Positions 1-8,439 of a stretch of 64,000 bases of DNA are shown in pieces. The translations under genes were made by a program, and so were the position numbers. How positions within the stretch are numbered: the stretch's first letter is position 1; every line of letters begins with the position of its first letter. Source of the DNA: an uncultured Lachnospiraceae bacterium (lineage in GTDB: Bacteria; Bacillota; Clostridia; Lachnospirales; Lachnospiraceae); NCBI GenBank assembly GCA_910579685.1, contig CAJTVN010000017.1:1-64000 (forward strand), written 5' to 3'. The notes beneath the pieces are model-generated. The model saw only the letters and a program-made list of their open reading frames with translations, was not told the origin of the DNA and searched no databases.

Positions 1-148
1 CCATGCGGTCAAGCAAAAGCCCGTAAAGCACCTTTGCCTCTACCGATACCCCCTTAAAGAGCGGGTCTGTAAACAATATTTTCGGGATGCGGTAAAAGCT
101 GTACTGTTCCGCTTCGTTCCCATAGTAATAATCCAGTTGTAACGGCAT
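1..148 (-). CDS. repA: replication initiator protein A (repA_N type), N-terminal part only
   Basis: The gene enters from its start codon at 148 and runs off the left edge, so only 49 residues are visible. They read MPLQLDYYYGNEAEQYSFYR followed by an IPKILFTDP segment and a VSVEAKVLYGLLLDRM segment, the conserved opening of the repA_N initiators found on Firmicutes plasmids and integrative conjugative elements. These proteins start replication of the extrachromosomal form of the element. An AGGAGG motif sits about 8 bases before the ATG. It lies just after parA and parB on the same strand, which is a typical element-maintenance arrangement. Two terminator-like hairpins separate it from parB. 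Identification is by family memory; the DNA-binding C-terminal portion is outside the window. Confidence 0.85.
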   Translation of the reverse strand, partial: MPLQLDYYYGNEAEQYSFYRIPKILFTDPLFKGVSVEAKVLYGLLLDRM

Positions 149-183
149 CGCTGCTGCCTCCTTTTCCTGCAATTTTGACAACT

Positions 184-217
184 AAAAAAGCCCCGGCATG
201 GTAAAAGTCGCCGGGGC
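184..217 (-). terminator. terminator-like hairpin in the repA leader
   Basis: On the minus strand GCCCCGGC pairs perfectly with GCCGGGGC around a 12-base loop and is followed by six T. It lies only about 35 bases before the repA start codon, downstream of another terminator. It could be a transcription attenuator of repA, as in antisense-RNA-controlled replication genes, or simply a second stop for parB transcripts. Confidence 0.7.
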
Positions 218-237
218 ATGATCTGTCTGGTAAACGC

Positions 238-285
238 AAAAAAGCCGCCCGGTAACTGCCATTAGTCAGTCGCCGGACGGCTTTA
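238..285 (-). terminator. intrinsic terminator downstream of parB
   Basis: Minus-strand GCCGTCCGG (281-273) pairs with CCGGGCGGC (252-244), one wobble pair, and a run of six T follows. It begins just past the parB stop codon, so it ends the DUF5348-parA-parB transcript. Confidence 0.8.
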
Positions 286-291
286 TGCGTT

Positions 292-1190
292 TTATGTATT
301 CTGTGTTTTCCACGTTTCCAGAAGGGAAAAAATGACTTCCTCCATCTGCTTCGCGGTATAGGTCTGGGGGAAATACTGTTTCAGCCTGTCATTTTTAAGC
401 GTCACCTGCACAGGCGCGGGCCTCTCCTCCGTCAGGATGGCATCCATCACATTCCTGTCAAGTTTTTCCTCCTGACTGTATTTTTTCAGGCGTTTCGCCT
501 GTTCCAGCGAAGGGACGGCCTGTAATTCCCCCATAATCTCCATAAGTTCCCCCTGCTGCTCCTGCGTCAGATAGGACAGTTCCACGGCAGGGTTAAAGGG
601 CAGCTTCTTATCGTCCACCATCTGGAGAAGTTCCGGGAGAAGTTCTGTCAGCCGGATAAAACGGTGGATGTTGCGGGCGCTGTCATTGGAATTTTCACTC
701 AGCGCATCCACGCTGTACTTCTCGCCAAGTTGTCGAGAAGTATCCTTCACGCCCTGATGCTTCAATGCGTCCAGCTTCATCTTATACGCCCATGCCTTCT
801 CGCTGGGGAACAGGTTTTCCCGCTGGATATTGCTGTCCACCATGAACAGTACCGCTTCATCATCATCCAGTTCCCGCACGATCACCGGCATCGTAGTTTT
901 CCCTGCCAGTTCCGAAGCATGTCTGCGCCTGTGTCCGGCAATCAGTTCATAGCCGCCCTCCGCACGGGGCCTTGCAATGCCGGGGACAAGGACGCCATGT
1001 ATCTTTATGCTTTCCACCGTGTCCTGCATGGTATCATCATCCAGCACCTTAAATGGGTGGTCTTTAAAGGGGAACAGTTCTGTAAGCGGGATTTCCTGCA
1101 CGTTCCCGTCCCTTCCTGCCCCGCAGGATTCCCGGCGGAGAACAGGTCATCAAATTTAGTCACCTGGATATTTTTTGCGCTGCTTTTCAT
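292..1190 (-). CDS. parB: ParB-like partition protein with an apparent N-terminal frameshift
   Basis: ParB/Srx-fold partition protein that would work with the neighbouring ParA to segregate the mobile element. The body (292-1101) holds the ParB box with a GHRRRHASELAG motif and the VDSNIQRENLFPSEKAWAYK segment typical of element-borne ParB. The expected start is ATG at 1190, which overlaps the parA stop as ATGA. That frame encodes MKSSAKNIQVTKFDDLFSAG, a familiar ParB opening, and then goes astray. Adding one G in the C run at 1119-1122 rejoins the two frames as PAGAGRDGNVQEIPL. As given, the intact frame can only begin at a GTG at 1101 (269 residues) and lacks about 30 N-terminal residues. 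Either the gene is recently damaged or the base was lost in sequencing. Confidence 0.8.
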
Positions 1191-1975
1191 CCCATCATCA
1201 CCTCTTTCGTCAGTGCGGCATAGGCAGCCGACACTTTACCGGCGGGGTCATGGAGATAGATGCTCTTGCCCTCCGCGCTGGTTTCCGCCGCCCGCACGGA
1301 GAGGGGGATAATGCTGTCAAATATCCGCAGCTTTCCGTCATAATTCATGTGAAGGAGTTCCACAATATCCCTTGCGTAGTTGGTGCGCATATCCGCCATT
1401 GTGACCACTATCCCTGCTATGGAAAGGCGCGGGTTGATCTGCCGCCTGACTTTCGCAATCGTGCGGATAAGCTGCTCCAGCCCTTTTATGGAAAGATACT
1501 GTGCCTGCACCGGGATAATGACCTGATCCGCCGCCGCAAGCGCATTGATAGTCAGCATACCAAGCGAAGGCATACAATCCAGAATGATCGCATCATATTC
1601 CCCACGCACCGTATTCAGGTACTGTCGCAGGATTGTCTCCCGGCTCATGGTGTTGACCAGGGTAACCTCCATGCCGGCCAGTTCAATGTTTGCCGGGAGC
1701 AGGTCAACACCCTCCGCATGGTGGAGAATCCCGCTTCCAGGCGGAAGCGGCTTGTCCGTGATTATCCCGCCCAGGATAGCCGAAAGCGTGGTTTCCATCT
1801 GGTCGGGCTGCTGGTATCCCAGGCTGGCGGTCATGGAACCCTGCGAATCCACATCCACCAGAAGGACGCTCCTGCCCTCACGGGCAAGACCGATCCCGAT
1901 GCTGATGGAACTGACTGTTTTTGCACAGCCCCCTTTTTGGTTACATAAACAGTAGATTGTTGCACTCATACTCAC
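1187..1975 (-). CDS. parA: ParA family partition ATPase
   Basis: Walker-type ATPase of the ParA/Soj family, 262 residues, partner of ParB in partition of the element. The deviant Walker A motif near residue 14 reads QKGGCAKTVSS; the signature first lysine and KT are present, although the last position is V instead of T or S. VLLVDVDSQGSMTASLG (Walker A-prime region) and AIILDCMPSLGMLTINAL (Walker B region) follow. The start is GTG at 1975, overlapping the TGA of the upstream gene as GTGA; an ATG at 1969 is an alternative. The ATGA overlap with parB at the 3-prime end shows translational coupling. The GCAK variant of the P-loop is unusual and could lower ATPase activity. Confidence 0.9.
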   Translation of the reverse strand: MSMSATIYCLCNQKGGCAKTVSSISIGIGLAREGRSVLLVDVDSQGSMTASLGYQQPDQMETTLSAILGGIITDKPLPPGSGILHHAEGVDLLPANIELAGMEVTLVNTMSRETILRQYLNTVRGEYDAIILDCMPSLGMLTINALAAADQVIIPVQAQYLSIKGLEQLIRTIAKVRRQINPRLSIAGIVVTMADMRTNYARDIVELLHMNYDGKLRIFDSIIPLSVRAAETSAEGKSIYLHDPAGKVSAAYAALTKEVMMG

Positions 1976-2418
1976 ACCGCCTCTCTCACCCGGACAGTCA
2001 GGCCGTCCAGCCGTATATTTTTATGGCCTACCAGATAGTAGTCCTTTCCGTCATGCTCCACGCTTGTCCACACCCAATAAGGCACTTCCTGATAATCGTC
2101 TTTTATCAGCGCCTCAATGCCGCTCCCACTGGTATAATAATGGCCGCCTTTTGTCTCATACCTTCCGCTCCGGTTCTTATGCAGACAGCTTGTTTCTTTT
2201 ACCGGGCGGGAAAGATATGCAATCCTGCCCGCCACATCCGAAAGTTTCTCCATGATCTCCCTAAGTTCGGTCTGGAGAAAAAGCTGCTGCCCGTCCTCAT
2301 AGTCGATATGCAGCCCGCTCAGATCATCGTACTCGTCATATGTAGACAGCCTCAACAGGCTCCTGATGCTTCCATTCACCTTTTGGGTTTCCTTTAATAC
2401 CGTGTTTAAATCTGCCAT
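1972..2418 (-). CDS. DUF5348 family protein of integrative elements
   Basis: A 148-residue protein without membrane segments. The N-terminal half looks helical (MADLNTVLKETQKVNGSIRS). The C-terminal half carries the GRYETKGGHYYTSGSGIEAL and VEHDGKDYYLVGHKNIRLDG segments that I associate with the DUF5348 family, which occurs next to parA and parB in Firmicutes integrative elements. The function is unknown. AAGGAGAG lies six bases before the ATG. Its stop overlaps the parA start by one base pair step (GTGA), so it is the first gene of a three-gene operon. The family name rests on recall, not on a search. Confidence 0.65.
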   Translation of the reverse strand: MADLNTVLKETQKVNGSIRSLLRLSTYDEYDDLSGLHIDYEDGQQLFLQTELREIMEKLSDVAGRIAYLSRPVKETSCLHKNRSGRYETKGGHYYTSGSGIEALIKDDYQEVPYWVWTSVEHDGKDYYLVGHKNIRLDGLTVRVREAV

Positions 2419-2460
2419 AAATTCTCTCCTTCTTGTTAATCGTACTTTGACAATAAGAAA

Positions 2461-2521
2461 TAGGACTAAATCAGCCGCGCAGACACGATACTTGTCCGCA
2501 TGAAAAGCTAATTTAGTCCTA
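2461..2521. repeat. 61-bp long-stem hairpin upstream of the DUF5348-parAB operon
   Basis: TAGGACTAAATCAGC (2461-2475) is the inverted partner of GCTAATTTAGTCCTA (2507-2521) with a single mismatch. Inside it a second stem pairs GCAGACA with TGTCCGC. The result is a stem of more than 20 pairs. A direct copy of the 15-mer TAGGACTAAATCAGC recurs at 2683-2697 inside the adjacent 140-bp insertion. It may be an operator, a replication or transfer site, or a transcription stop between the element and the chromosome; the sequence does not decide. Confidence 0.7.
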
Positions 2522-2597
2522 CCTAAACTTCAAATATTCAGTTATCACCCCTTTTAGACACACTTTTTACAACACCACTCGGCTTTGTGGTATATTA

Positions 2598-2737
2598 GTG
2601 TCAAGTTGCTTGATTTTCGGTTTTCTGGTTAAAAACAGGCCCGTCCTTATCCAATTTTGCTGTTTTCGCAGCAGTTTTTTCATAGGACTAAATCAGCGGA
2701 AACCCTTGATTTTACTGGCTCCTTGCTAACTTGACAC
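2598..2737. mobile_element. 140-bp MITE-like insertion with 7-bp target duplication
   Basis: The segment opens with GTGTCAAGTT (2598-2607) and closes with AACTTGACAC (2728-2737), a perfect 10-bp terminal inverted repeat. It is flanked on both sides by TATATTA (2591-2597 and 2738-2744), a 7-bp direct repeat expected of target-site duplication. It contains no reading frame of note, a small internal hairpin (CTGCTG with CAGCAG around 2660-2676) and one copy of TAGGACTAAATCAGC. It lies at the 3-prime end of the S8 subtilase gene: the last four codons and the TAG stop of that gene are made of the target duplication and the inverted repeat. The parent transposase family is not identified. Confidence 0.75.
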
Positions 2738-4204
2738 TATATTACCATACGCCCCCACCTTCTCATTCGGATACTCCCTCTCCCCCCGGATCGGCTTCGC
2801 TCCCCGCCTAAGATACGCTTTCACCTTCTCCCCATACAAATAGGGATCATTATTTCTCACAATCCCCCATTCCATCATAAGCGCCGCACTTCCGGTCACA
2901 AAGGGTGTCGCAAAGGAGGTTCCTGAGACGCGCACGAAGGTGTTCCCCGGTCCTATGGTCTCGATGTTCACCCCGGGCGCCGCAAGATCCGGCTTGATCG
3001 TTCCCTGGCCCGTGCGCTCTCCGGCAATACTCTGCATGGGATACCCCCTGCCCGAAAAGTCAGCATAAGCCTCATAGGCAGCGTTGTAAGCTCCCACTGT
3101 GATCACCTTGGAAGCAGTGGAAGGAATCGTCAGGGTTTTGTCGGGCGTTGAGACAAAAAACCGGGTGGCCGCATTCAATGCCGTGCTGCTTGGCAGATAA
3201 AAATCATAATTCCCGGAAACCGTTTGTATCGGCAGGATCTCGAAGCTCCATATTCCCGTGTTCACAAAAGAACCAACAGGCAGAAAGTCAAAATAGATTT
3301 CCTGATTGACCGAATACGGAGACGGTTCGCCGATATACAGCAAAATCTGCGTCTGCTCCATCACCAGAGTCTGCATACCGGTGCGAACCGTATCAATCTC
3401 TTCCCTGACCCCGGATGGGGAGAGCAGTACAATCCGGAATCGATCCACATACTCCTTCCACAGCTGTACGCTGAAAGCCGGCTGATAGCTCCCGACATTC
3501 AGCTCAACCCTGCGCAGATCCATACCCGCTATCTCTCCACTACGTCCTCCTGCCTGTATTCTTCCGGATATATGTCCTCCTGCCGCACCCTCGTTTCCGC
3601 TTCCCACACAGATCACGCATCTTCCAATTTCCGCTACGTTATCGAGGAATCTCTCCAGCAGGGAAGTTCCGTCGTGGGAGCCGTAGGTATTTCCAAAGCT
3701 CAGATTAATGGCAAGGGGCATTCCGAGAAGTACCGCTTTTCTCACCATATAAGTAAGTGCACGCATCAGTTCTGTTGTTCTTGGAAAAGAATCCGGCCTC
3801 GAGCTTCCGAGCTTTACCACAATAAGACTGCTCTGCGGCGCAACTCCCTGATATCTGCCATCCAGAAGACTGCCCCCGGCAGCCGCTATGGCGGCCACAG
3901 CCGTTCCGTGGCCTGAAGTGTCAAAGCTCGGCACCACGAGGTTCGGATTGGCCGCATGGAGCGCCGCATTTATTCTCCTGTTGTCAAATTCCACGCCCAG
4001 GGCAAATCCCTCCGGCGGCAATGCTCTTCTGTCAAACTCACCCGGCTCTTCCCATGTTATCCCCGCCAGACCTGCATCCACCCGCTCTGCGTCCAGTGTC
4101 TGATCCCAGAGATACAAAATCCTGCTCTTTCCGTCCCTGTCAATAAACTCTCTGCTTTGATAATCAATTCCCTCTGGCGTGCGATAAGTGTCCCGGCATT
4201 TCAC
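2726..4204 (-). pseudogene. S8 family peptidase (subtilase), C-terminal part of an interrupted gene
   Basis: This fragment encodes most of a clostridial subtilase of the Csp-like type. It has the catalytic His in DTSGHGTAVAAIAA (about residue 99 of the fragment), the oxyanion region VICVGSGNEGAAGGH, and the catalytic Ser in SGTSFATPFVTGSAALM (about residue 427). The catalytic Asp segment is missing. It is found 10.9 kb away, at 15.08 kb, ending in GVLVGVIDSG exactly where this fragment resumes with IDYQSREFIDRDGKSRI. Joining the two gives one uninterrupted 609-residue frame. The first 12 codons of this fragment are cassette sequence, not protease. The C-terminus (IVSS then TAG) is supplied by the 140-bp insertion; without it the frame would run on as PQSRVVL and stop. 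Interrupted as it stands, the gene cannot make active enzyme. Confidence 0.9.
4150..4192. other. attL-like junction of the chemosensory cassette
   Basis: Left of the CC core at 4170-4171 the sequence is subtilase coding DNA; right of it starts the cassette arm 4172-4192, which contains TGGCGT and ends in TGTC. The same blocks occur as an inverted repeat, at identical distance from the core, in the arm at the other end of the cassette (15052-15072). This half-and-half structure is what integration by a large serine recombinase leaves. The assignment is inferred from sequence symmetry and from exact frame restoration. Confidence 0.75.
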
Positions 4205-4210
4205 ACCACG

Positions 4211-4242
4211 AAAAAACGGACAGTCCCAATCGGGACTGTCCG
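4211..4242 (-). terminator. intrinsic terminator of the chemosensory operon
   Basis: Minus strand CGGACAGTCCC and GGGACTGTCCG form a perfect 11-bp stem followed by six T. It lies 48 bases after the receptor gene and 40 bases before the cassette end, so the cassette transcript does not run into the subtilase remnant. Confidence 0.9.
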
Positions 4243-4289
4243 CTCATTCAGTCAACACCCTGCAGTAAGCTGACGGGCGTCAAACTTGT

Positions 4290-5660
4290 TTAATATTTTC
4301 CAAAGTCATCGCCAAGTGAGATAACCTGCTCATTCATGCTGATATCCGGTGCGGAAGAAGCTCCTCTGAAGGAAGAGGAAGATCCTGAATTTCCATTTCC
4401 AAGATTGTAAATGGAAAGCATATCCCTCATCCTTGCCGCCTGGTTGGAAAGCTCCTCGCTGGCTGCCGCACACTGCTGGCTGGTAGCGGAGTTTGTCTGA
4501 ACCACCTGGGATACCTGGCTGATTGCCTGCTCAATCTGAGCCACAGCAGTTGCCTGATAGTTGGAGGATTCGGCAATACCGTTAATCAGCATCTCGCTCT
4601 CCTGAACCACATTCGTGATTGCCTCAAGAGCCTGCGCTGTGTTATCCACGATCTTGCTTCCCATGTTCACCTTGTCAATGGAATCCTCGATCAGCTCAGC
4701 CGTCTCAGCCGCCGCTGATGCGCTCTTTGCCGCCAGGCTTCTTACCTCCTCAGCCACAACCGCAAAGCCTTTTCCTGCCTCGCCGGCTCTCGCCGCCTCA
4801 ACCGCCGCATTCAGGGCAAGAATATTGGTCTGAAATGCAATGTCATCAATAACCTTGATGATCTTGGAAATACTCTCGGATGACTTGTTGATGTCCTGCA
4901 TGGCGGTCATCATATCCTGCATCTGCTTGTTGCCTTCTTTTACATCCTCAATCGCCTTTCCTACCAGATTTGCCGCCGTGTTGGCCTCCTCTGCATTCTG
5001 CTTTGTCTTGTCAGCGATCTCATCGATAGATGCCGTGATCTCCTGGATCGCACTGGCCTGCTGAGTGGAACCCTGTGCCAGCGCCTGGCTTGCGCTTGCC
5101 ACCTGGGAAGAACTGATGGTAACCTGGGAGCCCGCATCACTGATATTGGTCAGGGCATTCAGATTATCCTCAACCAGCTTCTTTAAGGAATTGCCAAGCA
5201 CGTCGTCTGCAGACTTTGGATTCACCGTGATCGTGAGATTACCGTTCGAAACCTCCTCTGCCACCTTAGCCTGGTATTTAATGTTGTTAACCACTTCGTT
5301 GTATTCGTCTACCAGCCCGCCAAACTCATCATTGTTGTATTTGACAAGGTTGATGTCCACGCGTCCCATTGCGATGTCTTTTGCCGCTACGGAAAGCTGT
5401 TCTACGGATTTTTCAATGGCTTTAATCAGTTTTAAAGCTACAAATACCGTAATCGCAATGGAAACCACCGCAAAAGCAGCCGTAAAGATAGCCGCATACG
5501 TAGTATACTTTTCCTGAGCTACCGGATCTACAATCTTTACCGCCCGCTTTGTAGTCAAATCGCCGATTATAATATTCAGGACCGTGATTGCGATCGGAAT
5601 CAGGAAACCTATCAACAGTTTTGTTTTCATCTTCATGTCTTTCATGTTCATACCTCTCAT
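4290..5660 (-). CDS. methyl-accepting chemotaxis protein without an external sensor domain
   Basis: Chemoreceptor of up to 456 residues. Two membrane segments (about residues 13-30 and 48-70) enclose only a short loop of about 20 residues, so there is no ligand-binding domain outside the cell. A HAMP-like linker follows, then a long helical signalling domain with the hairpin-tip motif IDDIAFQTNILALNAAVEAA and EAGKGFAVVAEEVRSLAAKS, which docks CheA and CheW. Serine-rich linker and FGKY tail end the protein; no CheR-docking pentapeptide is apparent. The first ATG (5660) overlaps the cheW stop as ATGA, but an AGAGG before the ATG at 5645 makes that start equally possible. It may sense membrane or cytoplasmic state, or act as a scaffold. 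Confidence 0.92.
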   Translation of the reverse strand: MRGMNMKDMKMKTKLLIGFLIPIAITVLNIIIGDLTTKRAVKIVDPVAQEKYTTYAAIFTAAFAVVSIAITVFVALKLIKAIEKSVEQLSVAAKDIAMGRVDINLVKYNNDEFGGLVDEYNEVVNNIKYQAKVAEEVSNGNLTITVNPKSADDVLGNSLKKLVEDNLNALTNISDAGSQVTISSSQVASASQALAQGSTQQASAIQEITASIDEIADKTKQNAEEANTAANLVGKAIEDVKEGNKQMQDMMTAMQDINKSSESISKIIKVIDDIAFQTNILALNAAVEAARAGEAGKGFAVVAEEVRSLAAKSASAAAETAELIEDSIDKVNMGSKIVDNTAQALEAITNVVQESEMLINGIAESSNYQATAVAQIEQAISQVSQVVQTNSATSQQCAAASEELSNQAARMRDMLSIYNLGNGNSGSSSSFRGASSAPDISMNEQVISLGDDFGKY

Positions 5661-6199
5661 TCTTCTTCTAATATCATATCATTTGCCTGCTCAGCGACCG
5701 ATAAGTCCTCGTCATTCAGGAGCTTATCGGGATCCAGCAGTAATTTAACAGAATCCCCTACTTTACCAATGCCATACACATATTTCTGCTGTCCCTTATC
5801 CATGCGGCCGATTGACGGAGGCGGCAGAATATTTTCATCCTTGATCTCGACTACCTCTGCGATCTTCTCCACAATCAGACCGACCACCGTAGATTTTACG
5901 TTGATGACAATGATACAGGTTCTGTCATTATATTCAAAGGGCTGCTGCTTGAAACGCAGCCTCACGTCAATCACGGGAATCACTTTTCCTCTCAGATTGA
6001 TAAGCCCCTTAATATAATCCTCTGTTTCCGGAATTGCCGTGATCGCCTGAAACTGAATAATCTCATTAACATACTGGATCTTCAGTCCAAAATATTCATT
6101 TCCGGATTTAAAGGTCATATATTTGCCTTTTGTGGTGTCATGCTCGCCAGAAGCGTGTGCTTCCGCTGTGCGTTTCCTCAATTCGCTTGTTTCACTCAT
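5657..6199 (-). CDS. cheW: chemotaxis coupling protein CheW
   Basis: A 180-residue CheW-domain protein that links the receptor to the CheA kinase. The SH3-like CheW fold is seen in YMTFKSGNEYFGLKIQYVNE, the GLINLRGKVIPVIDVRLRF signature that contacts receptor and kinase, and IIVINVKSTVVGLIVEKIAEV. About 25 polar residues precede the domain and an acidic tail (MILEEE) follows. It lies 26 bases after cheA and overlaps the receptor start by four bases, so the three proteins of the signalling array are translated together. Confidence 0.95.
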   Translation of the reverse strand: MSETSELRKRTAEAHASGEHDTTKGKYMTFKSGNEYFGLKIQYVNEIIQFQAITAIPETEDYIKGLINLRGKVIPVIDVRLRFKQQPFEYNDRTCIIVINVKSTVVGLIVEKIAEVVEIKDENILPPPSIGRMDKGQQKYVYGIGKVGDSVKLLLDPDKLLNDEDLSVAEQANDMILEEE

Positions 6200-6225
6200 A
6201 CATACACCGTTCCTTTCTTAACTAT

Positions 6226-8400
6226 TTAGTCTACCAAACCGCCTGCGTCCAATATCAGTGCGATACTTCCATCTCCGAGCTGCGTACAACCGGACAATCC
6301 CTTCACCTTTTTGATATAAGAAGGAATCGGTTTTACCACAATCTCCTGCTCCCCGATCAACCTGTCTACGAAAAGGCAGACCTTCTTATCCTCCACTTCA
6401 AGGATCAGCATTGTTCCATCCTCTACCGCTTCCTTGTATTCGGTAAGGCCATACCATCTGCCCAAACGGATCACGGGATAACATTCTCCGCGGATCATAA
6501 TGAACTCATCACCGTTTGGCTCATGAATCATCATATCCTCTCTCACCGTGACAAACTCCTTAATTACGCCTGTTTCGAGGACGAAAGAGGAATTTCCGGT
6601 TTCCATGACAATACCGTCCACAATGGCCAGAGTAAGCGGAATTTTAAGGCTCATGATCGTGCCCATTCCCGCAACGCTCTCGATATCCAGCATACCGCCG
6701 ATTGCCTGGATATTCTGTACCACAACGTCCATTCCCACACCACGGCCCGAATATTCCGTGATCTGCTCGTTGGTGGAAAAGCCCGGAAGGGTGATAAACT
6801 GGAACACTTCCTTGTCCGTATAGGCGGATTCCGGTTTGCCGTCTTCCAAAAGCCCCTGTTTTCTCGCCTTGGCAAGTATCTTATCCCGGTCAAGTCCTTT
6901 TCCGTTATCCTCCACGCTGATCCACACCTTACCGGCCTCGGTTTTCGCAGAAAGAGTAACTTTTCCTTTGTCAGCCTTGCCGCTGTCGAGACGTTCCTCG
7001 TTTGTCTCGATTCCATGATCCACCGCATTTCTCACAAGATGCATAAGAGGATCGGAAATGTGTTCGATAATGTTCTTATCCACTTCCGTCTGTTCCCCTA
7101 CCATCTCAAACTCGATATCCTTCCCGAGTTTTCTCGATACGTCAAACACGATTCGGTTCATCTTCTGGAAGGTATTGGTAAGGGGTACCATTCTCATGGA
7201 CATGATGACATTCTGCAGATCCGTGGAGATCTTTGACATCTGCGCCGCCGCCTTGTTAAAGCTGTTGAGATTAAGCCCCGGTACCTTCAGGTCGGGATTC
7301 TGCAGCACAACGGATTCCGCAATCACAAGCTCTCCGATCAGATCCATCAGCTGATCCATTTTACCTACGTTTACGCTGATAAAGGAAGCTTTTTCCGTCT
7401 TCGGTTTATCCTTTGCCAGCGTCTTATGCTTACCGGGATCCTTGGATTTGATGACAAAATCGCCCGGAGCCAGCTTCGGCTTGGCAGGCGCCTTCTCTTC
7501 CTTTTCCATGGCTTCCTTGTTTGCTTCCTGCGCTTTATTCTCAATCTCTTCCACGCTGGACTCCAGATCAATTACCGGAACGGCGTCGTCCCCAAAGTCA
7601 AAGCCCTGAAGGAATTCATCGGCCTTGCACTCAAAGATTTCCACCTTTTCGATATCGTAACCGATTCCGATAATCTGGCGTATCTCTTCCTCGCTGCACT
7701 GTGCCTGCAACAGGATTTTGAATCCCTCCTTCAGGATCGTCTCCGAGCTTGACGCATCTGCGATAATATCCTCCGGAGAATACAAAAGATCCTCCGCAAT
7801 TTCCTTTAAAGCGTACACGGTCTTATACGCATGTACGTTTACCATCTCTGTTTCCGGGAAAAACGTAATAAATATCTTATAAAAACGACTGTCCTTTGTG
7901 GCGACCGGAGCAATGTAAAACTGCTTGGGCTCCACATGTACATTTGTGGGCGGCGCCTCCTTGGCGCCCTCCTCCTTTGGCGTACCGCTGCCGTTCTTTA
8001 TGGTGTCCAGGAACTTGTCAAGCCTTGCGATAATTTCGCTTGCGTCTCCGTCCGCAGGGTCACCGTTACGGATCTTATCCATTTCACTGGAAATAAAATC
8101 CGCCACCTCCAACACATGCTCTACCAGCTCAAGATGAGGTACATTGTCAGGGTGGGACTCTCTCAGATAATAGAAAACATCTTCCAGCTTATGCGCAATA
8201 GCCGTGATATTGTCAAACATCATAATACCTGAAGAGCCTTTGATCGTGTGCATCGTTCTGAATATTTCGTTTATGCTGTCTTCATCAAAGCAATCCGCAT
8301 CTTTTTGTTCCAGAACTCTGTCCTGAAGCTGCTCAAGCAGCTGCTCATTCTCGAACAAGTACATATCCAGCATGCCATCCGTACTAAATTCTTCAGCCAT
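6226..8400 (-). CDS. cheA: chemotaxis histidine kinase CheA
   Basis: Cytoplasmic kinase of 724 residues with the full class II layout. P1 carries the phosphorylated His51 in FRTMHTIKGSSGI. A P2-like domain (about 155-260) would bind CheY or CheB. A charged linker and the P3 dimerisation helices follow (GKMDQLMDLIGELVIAESVV). The P4 ATPase domain has the N box HLVRNAVDHGIETNEER, DNGKGLD and the GRGVGMDVV box. P5, the CheW-like domain, ends in QLGDGSIALILDAGGLVD. It phosphorylates CheY and CheB and perhaps the two other receiver proteins of the cassette. Nothing essential is missing. Confidence 0.96.
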   Translation of the reverse strand: MAEEFSTDGMLDMYLFENEQLLEQLQDRVLEQKDADCFDEDSINEIFRTMHTIKGSSGIMMFDNITAIAHKLEDVFYYLRESHPDNVPHLELVEHVLEVADFISSEMDKIRNGDPADGDASEIIARLDKFLDTIKNGSGTPKEEGAKEAPPTNVHVEPKQFYIAPVATKDSRFYKIFITFFPETEMVNVHAYKTVYALKEIAEDLLYSPEDIIADASSSETILKEGFKILLQAQCSEEEIRQIIGIGYDIEKVEIFECKADEFLQGFDFGDDAVPVIDLESSVEEIENKAQEANKEAMEKEEKAPAKPKLAPGDFVIKSKDPGKHKTLAKDKPKTEKASFISVNVGKMDQLMDLIGELVIAESVVLQNPDLKVPGLNLNSFNKAAAQMSKISTDLQNVIMSMRMVPLTNTFQKMNRIVFDVSRKLGKDIEFEMVGEQTEVDKNIIEHISDPLMHLVRNAVDHGIETNEERLDSGKADKGKVTLSAKTEAGKVWISVEDNGKGLDRDKILAKARKQGLLEDGKPESAYTDKEVFQFITLPGFSTNEQITEYSGRGVGMDVVVQNIQAIGGMLDIESVAGMGTIMSLKIPLTLAIVDGIVMETGNSSFVLETGVIKEFVTVREDMMIHEPNGDEFIMIRGECYPVIRLGRWYGLTEYKEAVEDGTMLILEVEDKKVCLFVDRLIGEQEIVVKPIPSYIKKVKGLSGCTQLGDGSIALILDAGGLVD

Positions 8401-8439
8401 ATCCTTCTCCTTTCCGGCATATTCTACTTTTTTGTATTA

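Noticed and set aside
54..239. 61-codon minus-strand frame over the repA start
   Set aside because: It reads through the leader hairpin and the repA N-terminus in another frame; repA itself has the ribosome-binding site and the family match.
6130..7236. 368-codon plus-strand open frame
   Set aside because: Antisense to cheA and cheW, with no recognisable motif; long shadow frames are expected at this codon bias.
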